Shown piece after piece: positions 51,201 to 58,766 of a stretch of DNA of 64,000 nucleotides. Origin of the DNA: a virus; IMG/VR virus record IMGVR_UViG_3300031952_000005, positions 1 to 64,000 of that record; one strand, given 5' to 3'. The notes under the pieces are model-generated. The model saw only the letters and a list, made by a program, of their open reading frames with translations, was not told the origin of the DNA and searched no databases. Every line of letters starts with the position of its first letter. Within the stretch, counting starts at the first letter, position 1. The translations under genes and the position numbers were made by a program.

Positions 51201-51263
51201 TAGTTTGATTAAATTTCTTACAACTGATACAAATTTGTCAGTTGATAATTCACATTGTTTCAT
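39219..51263 (-). CDS. Putative virion RNA polymerase with zincin domain
   Basis: 4014 residues. The double-psi-barrel active-site motif is GSD2686-F-D2688-V-D2690-S, preceded by FALR2647-I-P-T2650; this is the spacing of the NRAPT and NADFDGD motifs of cellular beta-prime subunits (35 residues apart there, 39 here). crAss-like phage phi14:2 gp66 is an experimentally shown single-chain virion polymerase of this type. A second domain upstream is a zincin: VVFH1022-E1023-A-F-H1026, with AEEILADGFQNY about 70 residues later as likely third ligand. N- and C-terminal regions, about 900 and 1200 residues, are unassigned. Likely packaged, injected, and responsible for early transcription. Confidence 0.88.
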   Translation of the reverse strand: MKQCELSTDKFVSVVRNLIKLNPETYKNFDNTAKFILKSGLSNYEKSLSLFSIAEIYVGLNGLDQSFYEVGNAEKIIDAKILLSDADNFLSSISPLYTVKKTPIGKVEAIQRAILNLENKKVITGDDLTEVLTMINNYFNTNDFEDLETKNTILIYITSELRDVINNFDNKSFLLSRMTSVIESLNKQSDFIAIRDISDLAELKTVLVTFKDNNMVEATSKPEGLFITTENGDEFKLDAEDILTERPARNDDTSNSNKGQQEFYQDRISSNFTIKPIRSEIGLQQKVEDALKNLAKTGFPSAGVRIHAVSLSTVGDDRISRIQGLAATNPKYKGLANRTHETFENETQIKYLKSTSKGTVITVARPQQSESKFALVGEIIGTGEKFYLYPLDNYVFLNSDNTSQKIDFSNPVHLEKVKELSIKRLNDNTTDSLDENDINTMKNAYELYNDFKEQLSAIVEPQFTDDVNSVDVTEQFFSQYNIGSQKTGDTKIKNLSEVIEEETNLSRKLTIATIDQVGKTIKEEERNVVFAFTKFSDKKNKDGNYPEKAKQSKFRLLNTLNSNERIVVKDNQGNVQDIVTQEEYVNSHFDSRIKLDDSYIKDQIFKGSSYNTQRHIIIRFNNNGTYGWRAVSPVNVLSQVEGFATFITTLSDVLNAADRKLQLQSFDRKVYKFKAFASANKKVELFINFASDQNGHLQIEVRPSNKSKDSKYGFIEDNKSDFNFTFGPRVVDGKIVNGEEGKIIAFASTLRGNASLVADVVAENIAFSKLDLNKQKDLAKFYSMVNEMYSNTNSSPNVVKLIDAIKEQQEGFSKLIINKVIGQLLENGKKYPGFIENFMNDYPEPKHLVVDIDDEGKQVSRVVFSDLNDTQAKKDYERNVNSFNISDVPRNRLVITSKSPTAAGIPLSNKSPLEVTQHPVENVVVVQAQPIIVTDSNNVTIDDIPENEMFSISNTEVQTETEAERQNAVQWLQENLPQFGISQEEIASIIDLSSIDGNVLGMFKDKVIYLNNSILSKGVVFHEAFHGVFRYLMTPEQRSRLIDAVSSNKKHKSAFTPAALKKFASEKNYVYEYDKMFQLQAEEILADGFQNYMNKNTKPQGLVAKLFELLKKLIDMFTQRSNLVDSTYKNIKRGYYKSEQIQSELYDGQAAYELIPGLKKIINDKYSSSGVSQSPTTLLKAEQNQLVYMMTKYVIENTSGQTFDAKFKTAQTLLLEKVYNLDELIKKNPGKEKQVLEQYSNLVSQYRFMLGARLNNETVNDINNSGNAAYKGKVLPNKVKQYEADPLDNNLGQVSVEVLKKLVKKKTQELYSLLDGTGTAIDKNTLLKELAGENEKKSQVDEDFEDGEEISDDINIDEGFGEHNRLDSAPRQLRRFLGIISYEKEDTESGILFPRVIDGESIFGSLLKISADVKVDEIINNMQVTAKIYKEDGNFDAAADLQAIYNQLKEYTGMDTNGNPSTNKELYNMFIDVLHGTEIEYVMLNARLKTAEIEEAGNNIESFTLTDRVLQADALKKRRDMVSSMITTHAKKRTDPEYVTAVKRLVTLSENIINKKILIGSLLNANTVLETMTFELYNAFKDVGITLPKSLIRMSILAIDKIDNLNGALENIDKKTLDHYATNSAMIADKAYLEKQFFRSIKSIYDPVINESISSNAFGKTLDENNKNLGAFFNISTRFAKYILKYDATDLPSVFRNAAGKPVYRYTKYTPLILTGQSLRREGLKDTLRTDPYYDDFLEDFYNDNPLFGDLLKDKTSKQATIAKLLLDNTNISLFGGVAQMNNQTYKEGKTFGKLDKQSFHVMSILSFLQRTTVSSYETVVDEDGNITTPKTSIQTFLRTFDTLEASQTNFLITSLYQTYADKNGLVKDGKNLKIVNDLEGKVKQEFNRIKKEWNRREVNKKNFDDGSSNKLINNYNGVLSKDDKTRATVDSENLRAYNFNYLPYFFANAKNELLTSKLLEYAKDDKASFEDIDESTLADLRQGLNDFALEELNTYINTLKKLGVVNEKEESVKAIKKDPATGKVIEEEGYPVVFETKQPSLRYLTSSLIADTLKIDNNLAVSTTSVYANTKPNYNVQGVLESRADLNGLLADFFFNQWYNSLMVNELYTGDKAMNVKDGIDSTKRNKKFLASGSTMKEGKHTVAYLNTLFGYINEEHPNYGPFYSPQEVLDDIQIPDETIRKTIYENFKLNQKVFDGQSISSLFHQADMHESLGRLTPEILHSIIAKHYRELTEEEVLKMEKNKVVNNPKKTVTASRNIYHKQSESYIDRNDVSILIIPEGMTRDQVYDNLHDKYMTIYALRKQIQEHHKINKDGSVSSNIEELEQQIQKTYLEIHAKYEPNRIKLHKILNSMEYHNIDQIMDTEASKNATKLPVDYFAHADNDYLPLNISSLKVNNEDKYLQVETSGVHDTARFSVQGKILLPADLNYIEELANKRHAEAGTIMSSTERKAMNELGDSLLKYQESLYDISDSNLQSLQHFLRKGEDFDLGKVFDLIRENLEQQNAPSSVLKLFDVDAFGKPVHSPNLPGIRSMLEYYFFSLYSKHITDEKGSGFKNIHVSSFGYDVREDENGEVITTEEYRNNPGKYRNTKVRPLGVRIEAEYDDAGELVSKKYFVECILPKQFFRSQQQEDFFMENLREMFALRIPTEDKRSMIVLKVVDYIDSSHINSIIVPQFIHLLAGSDFDVDSLYGQTFAHYVNAVGDYAKYGNYNIYKSPAQGKFIEYIHYRADDENFRKLISAKRKALTETNNFSVSANALEVMYAMGYTQEDYIKAMTSGIYEELESYEEDLQDDIKQIKSEKKVVKQAFVQSIEDTENDPDDYLAKANRRKFGKEHFDLKTELDETYQDLKKTRDEKRRLRTFANGSLRIEAALQVFEKYGLPVDQANFDSNIVNHLSVLPIHQNKNLQAKIDILSNEAVFKNLYIHETSSTEYFESIVTGYGRDLDNFGPKSDPNTITSVIESKALGAAYKDMIGIAASLQKFLALASQYELELNSDNVIWKYASNDLQSDGSTVVTQNNLFKFGVINKNGQRVIMLNGVVLGIAADGMKKPIPAALGMNEINTGVTLAMIGIGLDPAFAFGFNFIPEINNAINKVQASRFAVSDSISTEFKFLTNELKTEMEDFIKNNGNAALLNELKDAGLITQDSFPGNVKINKENLMIDFQQNALNESRLESNTLTVEDIGFTVSSHIKGVTTLLSNEAQKVILLQLYKEQTQQTWGIRNAGSLVNLYKKINPTFISFDKLQRSINELRNGESMFTKESSDKLFDGKQAWVPLADAMNDLDEQAGKIFLERTLFFQPIKNAFETVYTDSSNIARLITSFIAIRKYQISVPGSRKSTNPSMQASFDEDDKNLINTFKADQWFTNSIEKELDAMKTEYPENRFLQFLKVSNSKSTVLTTDGENIQEKTLEMVSKAKIAGELADNIADDAYFLLQQENLFMKKLFYHELARTGLQYKSGSFLQYLPADLQIPLSKNIEEFIKILDNAQGNKKELVDAIQDYISTPDNPATQEDVYKLFDDLFVLMAYGASKEVGNKKIKSTSNKKSNTISFNQSEGFSSKLMKNINFKTTDVNERTAIANEIVGKVLGLTLSPTQKSFLLTDTIFGADQKLEEIIINMKGANEMEETTSGAIAAIGEKLNIFKDKDEKNKYKFPIMLRMGKTTFLLQGVDSQIYNQSFGKSVINSISGTGEFKTVGNAAKYVALPMELAVNTISPIGFSVAESKRYTSLVNKKARLDVSEVDVAEEMTQGLTADMFEDYSVKPKTPVILTLESIFKEYTIDQLKQGVSLRSLQDKIEQKDFDTIKQAYNFLKAEEKYNTVKSNNEKINKELESLRQQLTGATETTVGSILTVYNDDNSSEYKIKVLEIERYTDYAIVKGRAAKNKEYTIKIDKDGYTKTGSVDNFVFKAVNAAEKQNIITKINNLKTSLETLKSDPTDYYVDYFETTTPSKLDLDIQNINVTFDMVKYFYDQSATGKSFDTYSTEFAAYAANLKTTGMTNQEIIEKLKCL

Positions 51264-51281
51264 AAGAATAATTTTTTTTAA

Positions 51282-54200
51282 TTATTTGAAGCAAGAAAGA
51301 GCATCTTTCAGTTGGTCAATTATTGAGGCGTCAGTAATAATGTCCTCCTTTACAAATTTACTAATTTCTTTTGACTTTTCTGCATTTACAGTTTTGAAAT
51401 CTTTAAGTTCCTCATTTAATGATTCTAACATGTTGCGATTAGTTGACAATACATTAGGAGTATTTACTACATCAAACAAATCAATTTGTTGTTCTTTACC
51501 AGCAGTAGGTGCTTTTTTCTTTGGTGCATACTTGATTGGTTTACCAGTTATAACAGATTCACGTATTCCTTCAAGTTTAGTTTTACCTTCTTTTATTGAT
51601 GCATATTCTTGTAATGTTTTAAAGTCAGTACCATTTTTACTATTATGCACTTTCATAGATTTTTCACCACGCGCTTGCATACTACTATACATCATAGTAT
51701 CTAGTTTGTCTTCTGGATTAGTCAATGCACTATCCATAAATGTTTTTACAAACTCAATATCCTTTCTAGTATTATTAGCAGAATCTACAATTTCCTGTGC
51801 TTTTACTTCTGTCTCAACAGTTTGTACTACATTATCATTTTTATCTTTTACATCAAATGTTTGTTGAGTATTTGTTTGAACAACAAAAGATTCTTTAGTC
51901 ACTGGTTCAACAGCAGGTAAATCCATCATTTGACGAAGTAAAGCACTTTGATCTAATGCATTTTCATTTTCTTCAGGAGCAGCATTTACATTTGGAGTAG
52001 GAGCTGGCGTAGGTGCAGGAGTTACAATTGGTGCAGGTTGTGGTGGTGTAGGTGGTTCTTCTTCTTCTACATTAACAACAGGTTCTTCAGGTATTTCTTC
52101 TACTGGTACAACAGGTGCACTTGATGCAGAAGTTTTATTTATTATTTTATTTAACGCTGCAAGTATATATTGTTTTTCAAGTAATATATCATCAATTTGT
52201 TCTTGAGTACCGTCGATAGTTAATTCATCATAAATTTCATTTACCTCAGTAAGTTCATGTCGTAACTCAAGTTCTGACATATCCAAGTATTGTTGTCCAG
52301 GTGTTGTCTCAGGAATTTCGTGTACAGGATCTTCAGATGTATTTAGTAAACCATTAGCTGCAGCAACTGCTTCTTCTTCAGTTGCATGTCCTTGTGTAAT
52401 AACTGTTTTGTTACTATCCATAACACCAAATGTACCATCAGGATCTTGAAAAGTTTGATTATCTAAATTTACTGGAGTAATATTTTGTTTAGCAATTTCT
52501 ACAAGTGCTTCAATTGATTGTTTAAATTGTGATGAGTTTACAAGTTTTTCTTCATTAGGACCTAGTGCAATTTCACCACGAGCAATTTTATCTACAAGTA
52601 ATTGTTCTTTAACTGGTTCAATTTTACCAGTAGCAATCATTTGATCATACTCTTCATCTGTAATGTCTTCTACATACTCGTTTGGTGCATACTTTTTAGT
52701 TATGTCAGCAAACTTTGCAATCATGTTATCTTTAAGATCATCAAACAACTTTTGTGCATACTCACCATTTGCAATACCAAGATTTGGATCAAGTGATATG
52801 GTCAATAAGTTTTTATAGTTTTCATCTTCATACAGCATGTTTATTACTTCAAAACCAATTTGCACTTTATCTGATTGATTAAATGCACCATTTACTTCTT
52901 CTAAACTATCAAGTAATCCACCTTGACCATATACACTTGCGTATATATCAAGTTGAAATCTATTTAAAAATGATATAATTTGAAACTTCATTTTACCATC
53001 AGACATTTTGCTAATAGCATACTTAAAGTTTTTAGGATTCATCAATGTATCAACAGCACTCATGTAATCTTTTGTGTCTTTATCAAGTTTCATATAATCT
53101 ACTAACTTGTTATGCACATCACGCATTGCTGTTTCAGATATTTCAGTATCAACACCTGCCTGTTTATTTTTTACATTTAATAGTTTTCTAAATACTTCGA
53201 TTACTTCTGCATCATGTGAGTCAAATGTAGTATTAGTACTTGCAACATCTTCACCATCTTCATTAGTAACTGTTTGTACTTTATCTAATCGTTTACCAAC
53301 AAATGTATCTAGTACAACATTATCTCTTGTTACAACTTCTCCTTCTTCGTTTAAAGCAATACCTACATCAGTACGTTTACTAAAGTAAGACTGCCACTTT
53401 TGTAAATTTTCTAGTTCATCTTTCTTATCTTCAATTTGCTTTTTAATTTTAGGTGTCAGTGATGCATCAGTATTTTGTTGTAAGTTATTTTCATATATTC
53501 TTAATTCAGACATGATGTTACCTAATTCATCATTAAGTATTTTAGGATCTGTTAATACACGTATAACATAATCTGAACTAGTAGCAATACTTGAGTTGCT
53601 TAATAACTCTTGTGATATTTGACTAGCACGTTTTGCAGTCATATCACCTTTGACAGCATTCATTGCAATTATATGAACAGCATCTTCTTCTGCAGAACGA
53701 GCAATCATTGCTGTATAATGTTCTTTACTACCTGGAGTATATAAACTAGGTTCTGTAAAATTCTTTATCTTATTTCTCAGACCATCTGTTACGTCAGAAT
53801 ATTTTTTAATATCATTTGCCAGATTCTTAGAAAAGTCTAATGGTGTTGCATACTTAGTATCTTCTAGTTTAACACCAAATGATTTTTCAAAATCCTCATT
53901 ACTCATGTCCACACCCATCTCACGAACAGCTCTTTGCAATACATCGATAGAATCTGTACGTTTAGCGGCAGATATTGCAGATACTAATGCATTATCTCTA
54001 CTATTTTCAAATTCATATTGTAAACCTTTTGCTGCAGCTTCTGCTTGATTCTGTCCTTCTTGTACTTGATTAACAAAATTTACTATTTTATGTTTAAAGT
54101 TTCTTTCTTCTGTTTGTTTGAAGAAAGTATTTAAATATTCTATGTCTTTATCAAACTGTTTTTTAACAGCAAGTACAGGATTATCTCCAGGAGTTTTTGC

Positions 54201-56096
54201 ATATTGACGCTCACTCATTTTGTCAGAGATACCTTCTAATGCTTTTGTTGTAACATGTACAGGTAATCTAACAAGTGTTCCTGTTAATGCACCCATCAAG
54301 AATGTTTTTAATCCTTGTTTACTTATCTCATCTTCAAATGCTTTACCAAATGATTCACTTAGTATAGAATTAGATTTCTGATACTGACCAACATAATAGT
54401 CTTTCCAACCATTTGCTGATATACCTTGCATGTTTTCTTGTAAACCTTCTACAAGTTCAAACCTTGCCATGTCTTTAAAGAATGCTTTACCTACTTGATA
54501 GGTTGCTTCTTTTTTACCAAAGTCTTTTGCTATTTGTCCAGTTACACCATACGCTCCAGCAAATCCTTTTTTGTAAAATTTCTTTAATCCATTCTTTTCT
54601 ACTAGTAATAAGTTATCTTTTGTTGCTTCTACCAACTCACGCATAGTTTTGTTTGCTGGTATAAACTTATTAAACATATTACCAAACTGTAACTTGTTAG
54701 TTGCCAGTAAGATAGCCATGTTTGTTTTGTAATTAGCTCCACTTGAATCCATTGAGATTTTTCTCATTTCTTCAAACTGAACTTCATTAGGATCATCACC
54801 ATTATTACTATTACGATGATCTTCAATAAGTTTGTTTAATGTATCACCATAAGAAGACACTGCTTCAAAAGATGATTCTGTCGCAGACATATTTAGTTCT
54901 TGTGCAACACGTCTAAGACCTTGTGCACCTATACCAATAAGTTTACCAGTAGAAAGTCCTGCTTCTACACCAGCTGCAACTCTTTCACCATATCGTATAC
55001 CACTACCTAGTAATGGTAATCCTCTTGCAACATTGCCAGTTAACTCAGCAATGCTTTTTGATTTCATTATACCTGGCAAATTACCACTAAATACAGTAAA
55101 CGTATCATTTAATGCTTGACGTGCAACAGAACCAGATACATTTGCAATTTCTGATGCTTCTCCTATTTTGTTTAATAATCTGATTTCTTCTGCAGATTTA
55201 TTACCTAACGTAAATCCTTGTGCAACATCTCTAAAAATATTTGTTTTTGTTGCAAGTGCTTCTGCAGATTCTCTTGCACCAACTTCTAGTGCATCCTTTC
55301 CCATCATTCTTCCAAATCCTGCACCAATTTTTGCAAAGGTAGGAGCAAATAATGCTGCGCCCGCACCACCTTCAGGAAGTGTTAATCCTGTAATTAATAT
55401 GTCTGCTGCAATTTCTAATGATAATGCACCAAATGTTCCAAGCATAAATCCACTACTACCTATAAATTCTGATATGGTTCCTTTAGTAAATATGCTATCT
55501 TGATCTTCAGGTGTTTGAAATACAAAGTTTTTTTGTGCATCTTTTTGGTCTTGATAATACTGTTGCATCATCTCATCTTCAGATGGCATAAGTAATGACA
55601 TATCCATGTTTGCTATTGCAGAACCTATTCTACCATAACCAATAAAGTTTTCTTTAAATGCTGCACCAAACTTACTTGACATAGAATCAAATCCTTTTGC
55701 AAGAGCAGTACCCCATGTTTCTTCTTTTAATGCTCTGTCAAAATTGGTAGAATCTAATGGGTTAAATCCACTAGCATTAAATGATTCTTGTTGTGTAAAA
55801 TTTGCAATAGTATCTGCATCCTGATATCTTACCCCAGGTGACTCTTGATAAGTCATAGAATCAATAAGAGACTTTCCAGGATTTATTTCTCGCGCAAGTT
55901 GTTGGGCACTTGCATTTTGTGCGTTACGCATTGTTTCTGCAAATGATCCATCACCAGGACCAGTAGGTATATTTTCTGGTACTATATTGGTGTTATTTGC
56001 TTGACTTTGTGATGACATTATTGAGGCAAAATCCTGTTGTTGATTTGCATCTGTAGCGTTTAATGATGCTGCTTCTAATTCTGTATTTTCTGCCAT
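51282..56096 (-). CDS. Virion megaprotein with membrane-like and Pro-rich regions
   Basis: 1604 residues. The N-terminal 130 are Gln/Asn-rich and flexible (NQQQDFASIMSSQSQANNTN). Residues about 215-255 hold hydrophobic, Gly/Ala-rich segments (SSGFMLGTFGALSLEIAADI, GAGAALFAPTFAKIGAGFG) suitable for membrane insertion. Long helical region follows, then a Pro-rich linker near 1350-1420 (PPTPPQPAPIVTPAPTPAP), then a C-terminal helical domain ending LKDALSCFK. The layout recalls internal virion proteins that open a path through the host envelope. It sits directly upstream of the RNA polymerase gene; no enzyme motif seen. Confidence 0.7.
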   Translation of the reverse strand: MAENTELEAASLNATDANQQQDFASIMSSQSQANNTNIVPENIPTGPGDGSFAETMRNAQNASAQQLAREINPGKSLIDSMTYQESPGVRYQDADTIANFTQQESFNASGFNPLDSTNFDRALKEETWGTALAKGFDSMSSKFGAAFKENFIGYGRIGSAIANMDMSLLMPSEDEMMQQYYQDQKDAQKNFVFQTPEDQDSIFTKGTISEFIGSSGFMLGTFGALSLEIAADILITGLTLPEGGAGAALFAPTFAKIGAGFGRMMGKDALEVGARESAEALATKTNIFRDVAQGFTLGNKSAEEIRLLNKIGEASEIANVSGSVARQALNDTFTVFSGNLPGIMKSKSIAELTGNVARGLPLLGSGIRYGERVAAGVEAGLSTGKLIGIGAQGLRRVAQELNMSATESSFEAVSSYGDTLNKLIEDHRNSNNGDDPNEVQFEEMRKISMDSSGANYKTNMAILLATNKLQFGNMFNKFIPANKTMRELVEATKDNLLLVEKNGLKKFYKKGFAGAYGVTGQIAKDFGKKEATYQVGKAFFKDMARFELVEGLQENMQGISANGWKDYYVGQYQKSNSILSESFGKAFEDEISKQGLKTFLMGALTGTLVRLPVHVTTKALEGISDKMSERQYAKTPGDNPVLAVKKQFDKDIEYLNTFFKQTEERNFKHKIVNFVNQVQEGQNQAEAAAKGLQYEFENSRDNALVSAISAAKRTDSIDVLQRAVREMGVDMSNEDFEKSFGVKLEDTKYATPLDFSKNLANDIKKYSDVTDGLRNKIKNFTEPSLYTPGSKEHYTAMIARSAEEDAVHIIAMNAVKGDMTAKRASQISQELLSNSSIATSSDYVIRVLTDPKILNDELGNIMSELRIYENNLQQNTDASLTPKIKKQIEDKKDELENLQKWQSYFSKRTDVGIALNEEGEVVTRDNVVLDTFVGKRLDKVQTVTNEDGEDVASTNTTFDSHDAEVIEVFRKLLNVKNKQAGVDTEISETAMRDVHNKLVDYMKLDKDTKDYMSAVDTLMNPKNFKYAISKMSDGKMKFQIISFLNRFQLDIYASVYGQGGLLDSLEEVNGAFNQSDKVQIGFEVINMLYEDENYKNLLTISLDPNLGIANGEYAQKLFDDLKDNMIAKFADITKKYAPNEYVEDITDEEYDQMIATGKIEPVKEQLLVDKIARGEIALGPNEEKLVNSSQFKQSIEALVEIAKQNITPVNLDNQTFQDPDGTFGVMDSNKTVITQGHATEEEAVAAANGLLNTSEDPVHEIPETTPGQQYLDMSELELRHELTEVNEIYDELTIDGTQEQIDDILLEKQYILAALNKIINKTSASSAPVVPVEEIPEEPVVNVEEEEPPTPPQPAPIVTPAPTPAPTPNVNAAPEENENALDQSALLRQMMDLPAVEPVTKESFVVQTNTQQTFDVKDKNDNVVQTVETEVKAQEIVDSANNTRKDIEFVKTFMDSALTNPEDKLDTMMYSSMQARGEKSMKVHNSKNGTDFKTLQEYASIKEGKTKLEGIRESVITGKPIKYAPKKKAPTAGKEQQIDLFDVVNTPNVLSTNRNMLESLNEELKDFKTVNAEKSKEISKFVKEDIITDASIIDQLKDALSCFK

Positions 56097-56099
56097 GAT

Positions 56100-58745
56100 T
56101 TATTTTTTCTTTTTTTGATCATCATAATATGCTTTTAAAAAACCCAAGTAATTATTGTAATCTGTTTTAATGTTTTTATCAAGTGCTAAAATACTATCAA
56201 TATCATCAGGTCCTGTCATTGGTAAAAACTCAACATTTGAACTAACCCACTTGTCTGTTTGAGGATCCTGAAATTTTGTACTATATGAAACAGAGTAGTT
56301 ACCATATTTGTCATAATTACCAGTAGCAGTAAAATCAAATCCTGCATCTTTGTATACCTTTTTAGCATTAATAGTAGTAGTTGGATTTTGAAACAAAGAA
56401 TTAAAATCTCCAATAGAAGTATTATTCATTGTAGATTCACTTACATTTTTCTTAAGTCTTGACAATGCTGGATTTGTGTTTATAGTATTGTAAGGTAATG
56501 TAATTACTAATGGTACTGTTGCAGTTTTAGGATTATCATTTTTATTTCTAACAGTAATTGTAACAACCTTTGCAGCAGGATTACTACTAATTTCATATTC
56601 ATTTCCTAATGCGTCTGCTTTTGCTGTGTTATTCATAGAAGCAAACTTGGTAAATACTTCAGGATTATTTGAATTTTTTGCAGCAACTGAACCAAATATG
56701 TTACCCCATTCATCTGGAGTTACACCAGTATTCATTCTTGTAAAAGTAGTACCTGCTGTTCTACCTTTAAACTCTGGTGTTATTATGCGATCTAATCCTG
56801 CTCTTTGTTGTACTGATAATCTAGATAAATCAAATATTGGATAATTTTTACTTGTTTTTCCCATTACTTTTACTTTACCTTCATACATCTCTTTTACAGT
56901 TCCATCAGGATTCATTATTGCTTTTGCAATATTTTCATAATTCTTTTCTAACTGTGCTTTCTGAGAAATTGTTTGATCAAATTTACCTAACATATTACTA
57001 AGCGTATATATCTGGTCTTTATAATTCTGAGCACTTCCTTGTTTTGAAAGTGTTGGAAGTAATTTTCTTGCTTTGTTATGTATACCAAGAGCAACAGCAT
57101 CAATCATTGTTTGTGCAACTTGTGCTGTTTTAGGATCAACTACTTGTACACCAGCGTGTCCACCAAGAATACCAAATAATTTTTTATCAGGTTCAGTAAG
57201 TTTTTCTTGACTGCCATTAGCAATTCTTTTTACTTTATCCATTACTGAATAAAACTTACCAGAATTTGCAGCACCTACAACAATGTTTAATACACCTTCT
57301 TTAGGATCAAATGCATCAGAAAATATTTCATTACGATTTTTGTTTAATGAATCTAATACAATATCTACACCAGGAACAGCATCTGCTTGTGGAGTACTAG
57401 GATCAAAATCTGCTTGACTAGTACCTATAATACTACTACTAGGTAATTCACCTTTTGCAACTGCTTGTTTAATTTTTAATTGCATATCATCTACATGAAA
57501 TCTTTCATCTTGTGCCATTTTTTTTGCAGCAAGATCTGCTTCTTGATTCATTTTTGCATATGCAAGACTCTGATCCATTTTGATTTTGTACAAACTCATC
57601 TGAACATCATCTTGGTCAATCTCAACTTTTGCAGTTACATTTGCATAATTCTTACCCCAGTCTAATGCAGTTTTTATCATTGCATTATTCTTATAAAGAT
57701 TGTGTAAATTATTAGCAATATATTCATAACCACCATTAGTTACATCAGCAACATCTTTATCAGCATTTGCACTAATCTTTTCAAGTTCTTCTTTTTGTTT
57801 CATCAAATCATCATAGTACACTTTTTTTATTGCAGGAACTCCATCAGGATATTCTCTGTCAAATACTTCAAGTTTTTCTTTAACGTCTGACAATCCTAAG
57901 TTTGTTTGTGTTTGCACTTTTGTTGCTTCTGCAACAGTAGGTTGTTCAATTTTTTTTGCAAGATTCTGTAACGCTTGGTCTCTAGAAACTTTAGTAGTTT
58001 CCATTTCCTGTTGTATATCATTTTCAGCATTCATAAAACCCATTACCTGCATTTGGTCATTAAATCTGCCATCATTTTTTATTTCTGACATTGCCCATTG
58101 TGCAAATGATGGAGCAACATCTGCTCCATTAGTTTTTTTAATTTTGTAAAAACCATGTAGTTCATCTCTAACAATTATAGCATCTATCTTTTTTGCACGT
58201 TCATCAAGAAAACCCATCACATCTTCAAATGGTACAAAGTTTCTTGGTTGTGCTTTTAGTATACTACCATCACCACGTTTTGAATTCTTTAGTTCATTAA
58301 TACCATAGTTCATGTACGCCATACTATAATCATTTGCAAGTGCTCTCTGTTTAGGATCATCACTTGCTTTTAAATTATTATACTTGCCTATTTCAGTACC
58401 ATAGTATTTTGTAAGTGCAATATCGCGACCAAACTCTTTATCTTGTGTAATAGGATCTACAATAGAATTTGCAGTACTAATGTTTGCAGGATTTGATAAA
58501 TCTAGATTTGAAATGTCTTTTAATGAACCTTGTATTTTTTTAAATACTTGTTTACGATATTCTTCATTAGAAGTAGAAGTCAATGGGTCATTTAATGCAG
58601 AGTTAACTATGTTTTTTACATAACTAAATCCACGATCATATTCACCTTGTTTGGTTCCTAGTACTTGTGTAAGAAAACCATAATCTGGTTTGAACATATT
58701 TCCCTGTGGAAACTCATCAGTAACTCCCTTTATAAATGTTGCCAT
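56100..58745 (-). CDS. Structural/cargo protein, crAss-like
   Basis: 881 residues, MATFIKGVTDEFPQGNMFKP. Largely helical with a long coiled-coil-like centre (NQEADLAAKKMAQDERFHVD) and a beta-rich C-terminal 200 residues (KVVTITVRNKNDNPKTATVP, YDKYGNYSVSYSTKFQDPQT). A poly-Lys end (DDQKKKK). Close to the genes of megaproteins with 3-base spacing, so part of the same late operon. A virion role is inferred from position only. Confidence 0.65.
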   Translation of the reverse strand: MATFIKGVTDEFPQGNMFKPDYGFLTQVLGTKQGEYDRGFSYVKNIVNSALNDPLTSTSNEEYRKQVFKKIQGSLKDISNLDLSNPANISTANSIVDPITQDKEFGRDIALTKYYGTEIGKYNNLKASDDPKQRALANDYSMAYMNYGINELKNSKRGDGSILKAQPRNFVPFEDVMGFLDERAKKIDAIIVRDELHGFYKIKKTNGADVAPSFAQWAMSEIKNDGRFNDQMQVMGFMNAENDIQQEMETTKVSRDQALQNLAKKIEQPTVAEATKVQTQTNLGLSDVKEKLEVFDREYPDGVPAIKKVYYDDLMKQKEELEKISANADKDVADVTNGGYEYIANNLHNLYKNNAMIKTALDWGKNYANVTAKVEIDQDDVQMSLYKIKMDQSLAYAKMNQEADLAAKKMAQDERFHVDDMQLKIKQAVAKGELPSSSIIGTSQADFDPSTPQADAVPGVDIVLDSLNKNRNEIFSDAFDPKEGVLNIVVGAANSGKFYSVMDKVKRIANGSQEKLTEPDKKLFGILGGHAGVQVVDPKTAQVAQTMIDAVALGIHNKARKLLPTLSKQGSAQNYKDQIYTLSNMLGKFDQTISQKAQLEKNYENIAKAIMNPDGTVKEMYEGKVKVMGKTSKNYPIFDLSRLSVQQRAGLDRIITPEFKGRTAGTTFTRMNTGVTPDEWGNIFGSVAAKNSNNPEVFTKFASMNNTAKADALGNEYEISSNPAAKVVTITVRNKNDNPKTATVPLVITLPYNTINTNPALSRLKKNVSESTMNNTSIGDFNSLFQNPTTTINAKKVYKDAGFDFTATGNYDKYGNYSVSYSTKFQDPQTDKWVSSNVEFLPMTGPDDIDSILALDKNIKTDYNNYLGFLKAYYDDQKKKK

Positions 58746-58766
58746 GTTTATCTATTATATAAAATA

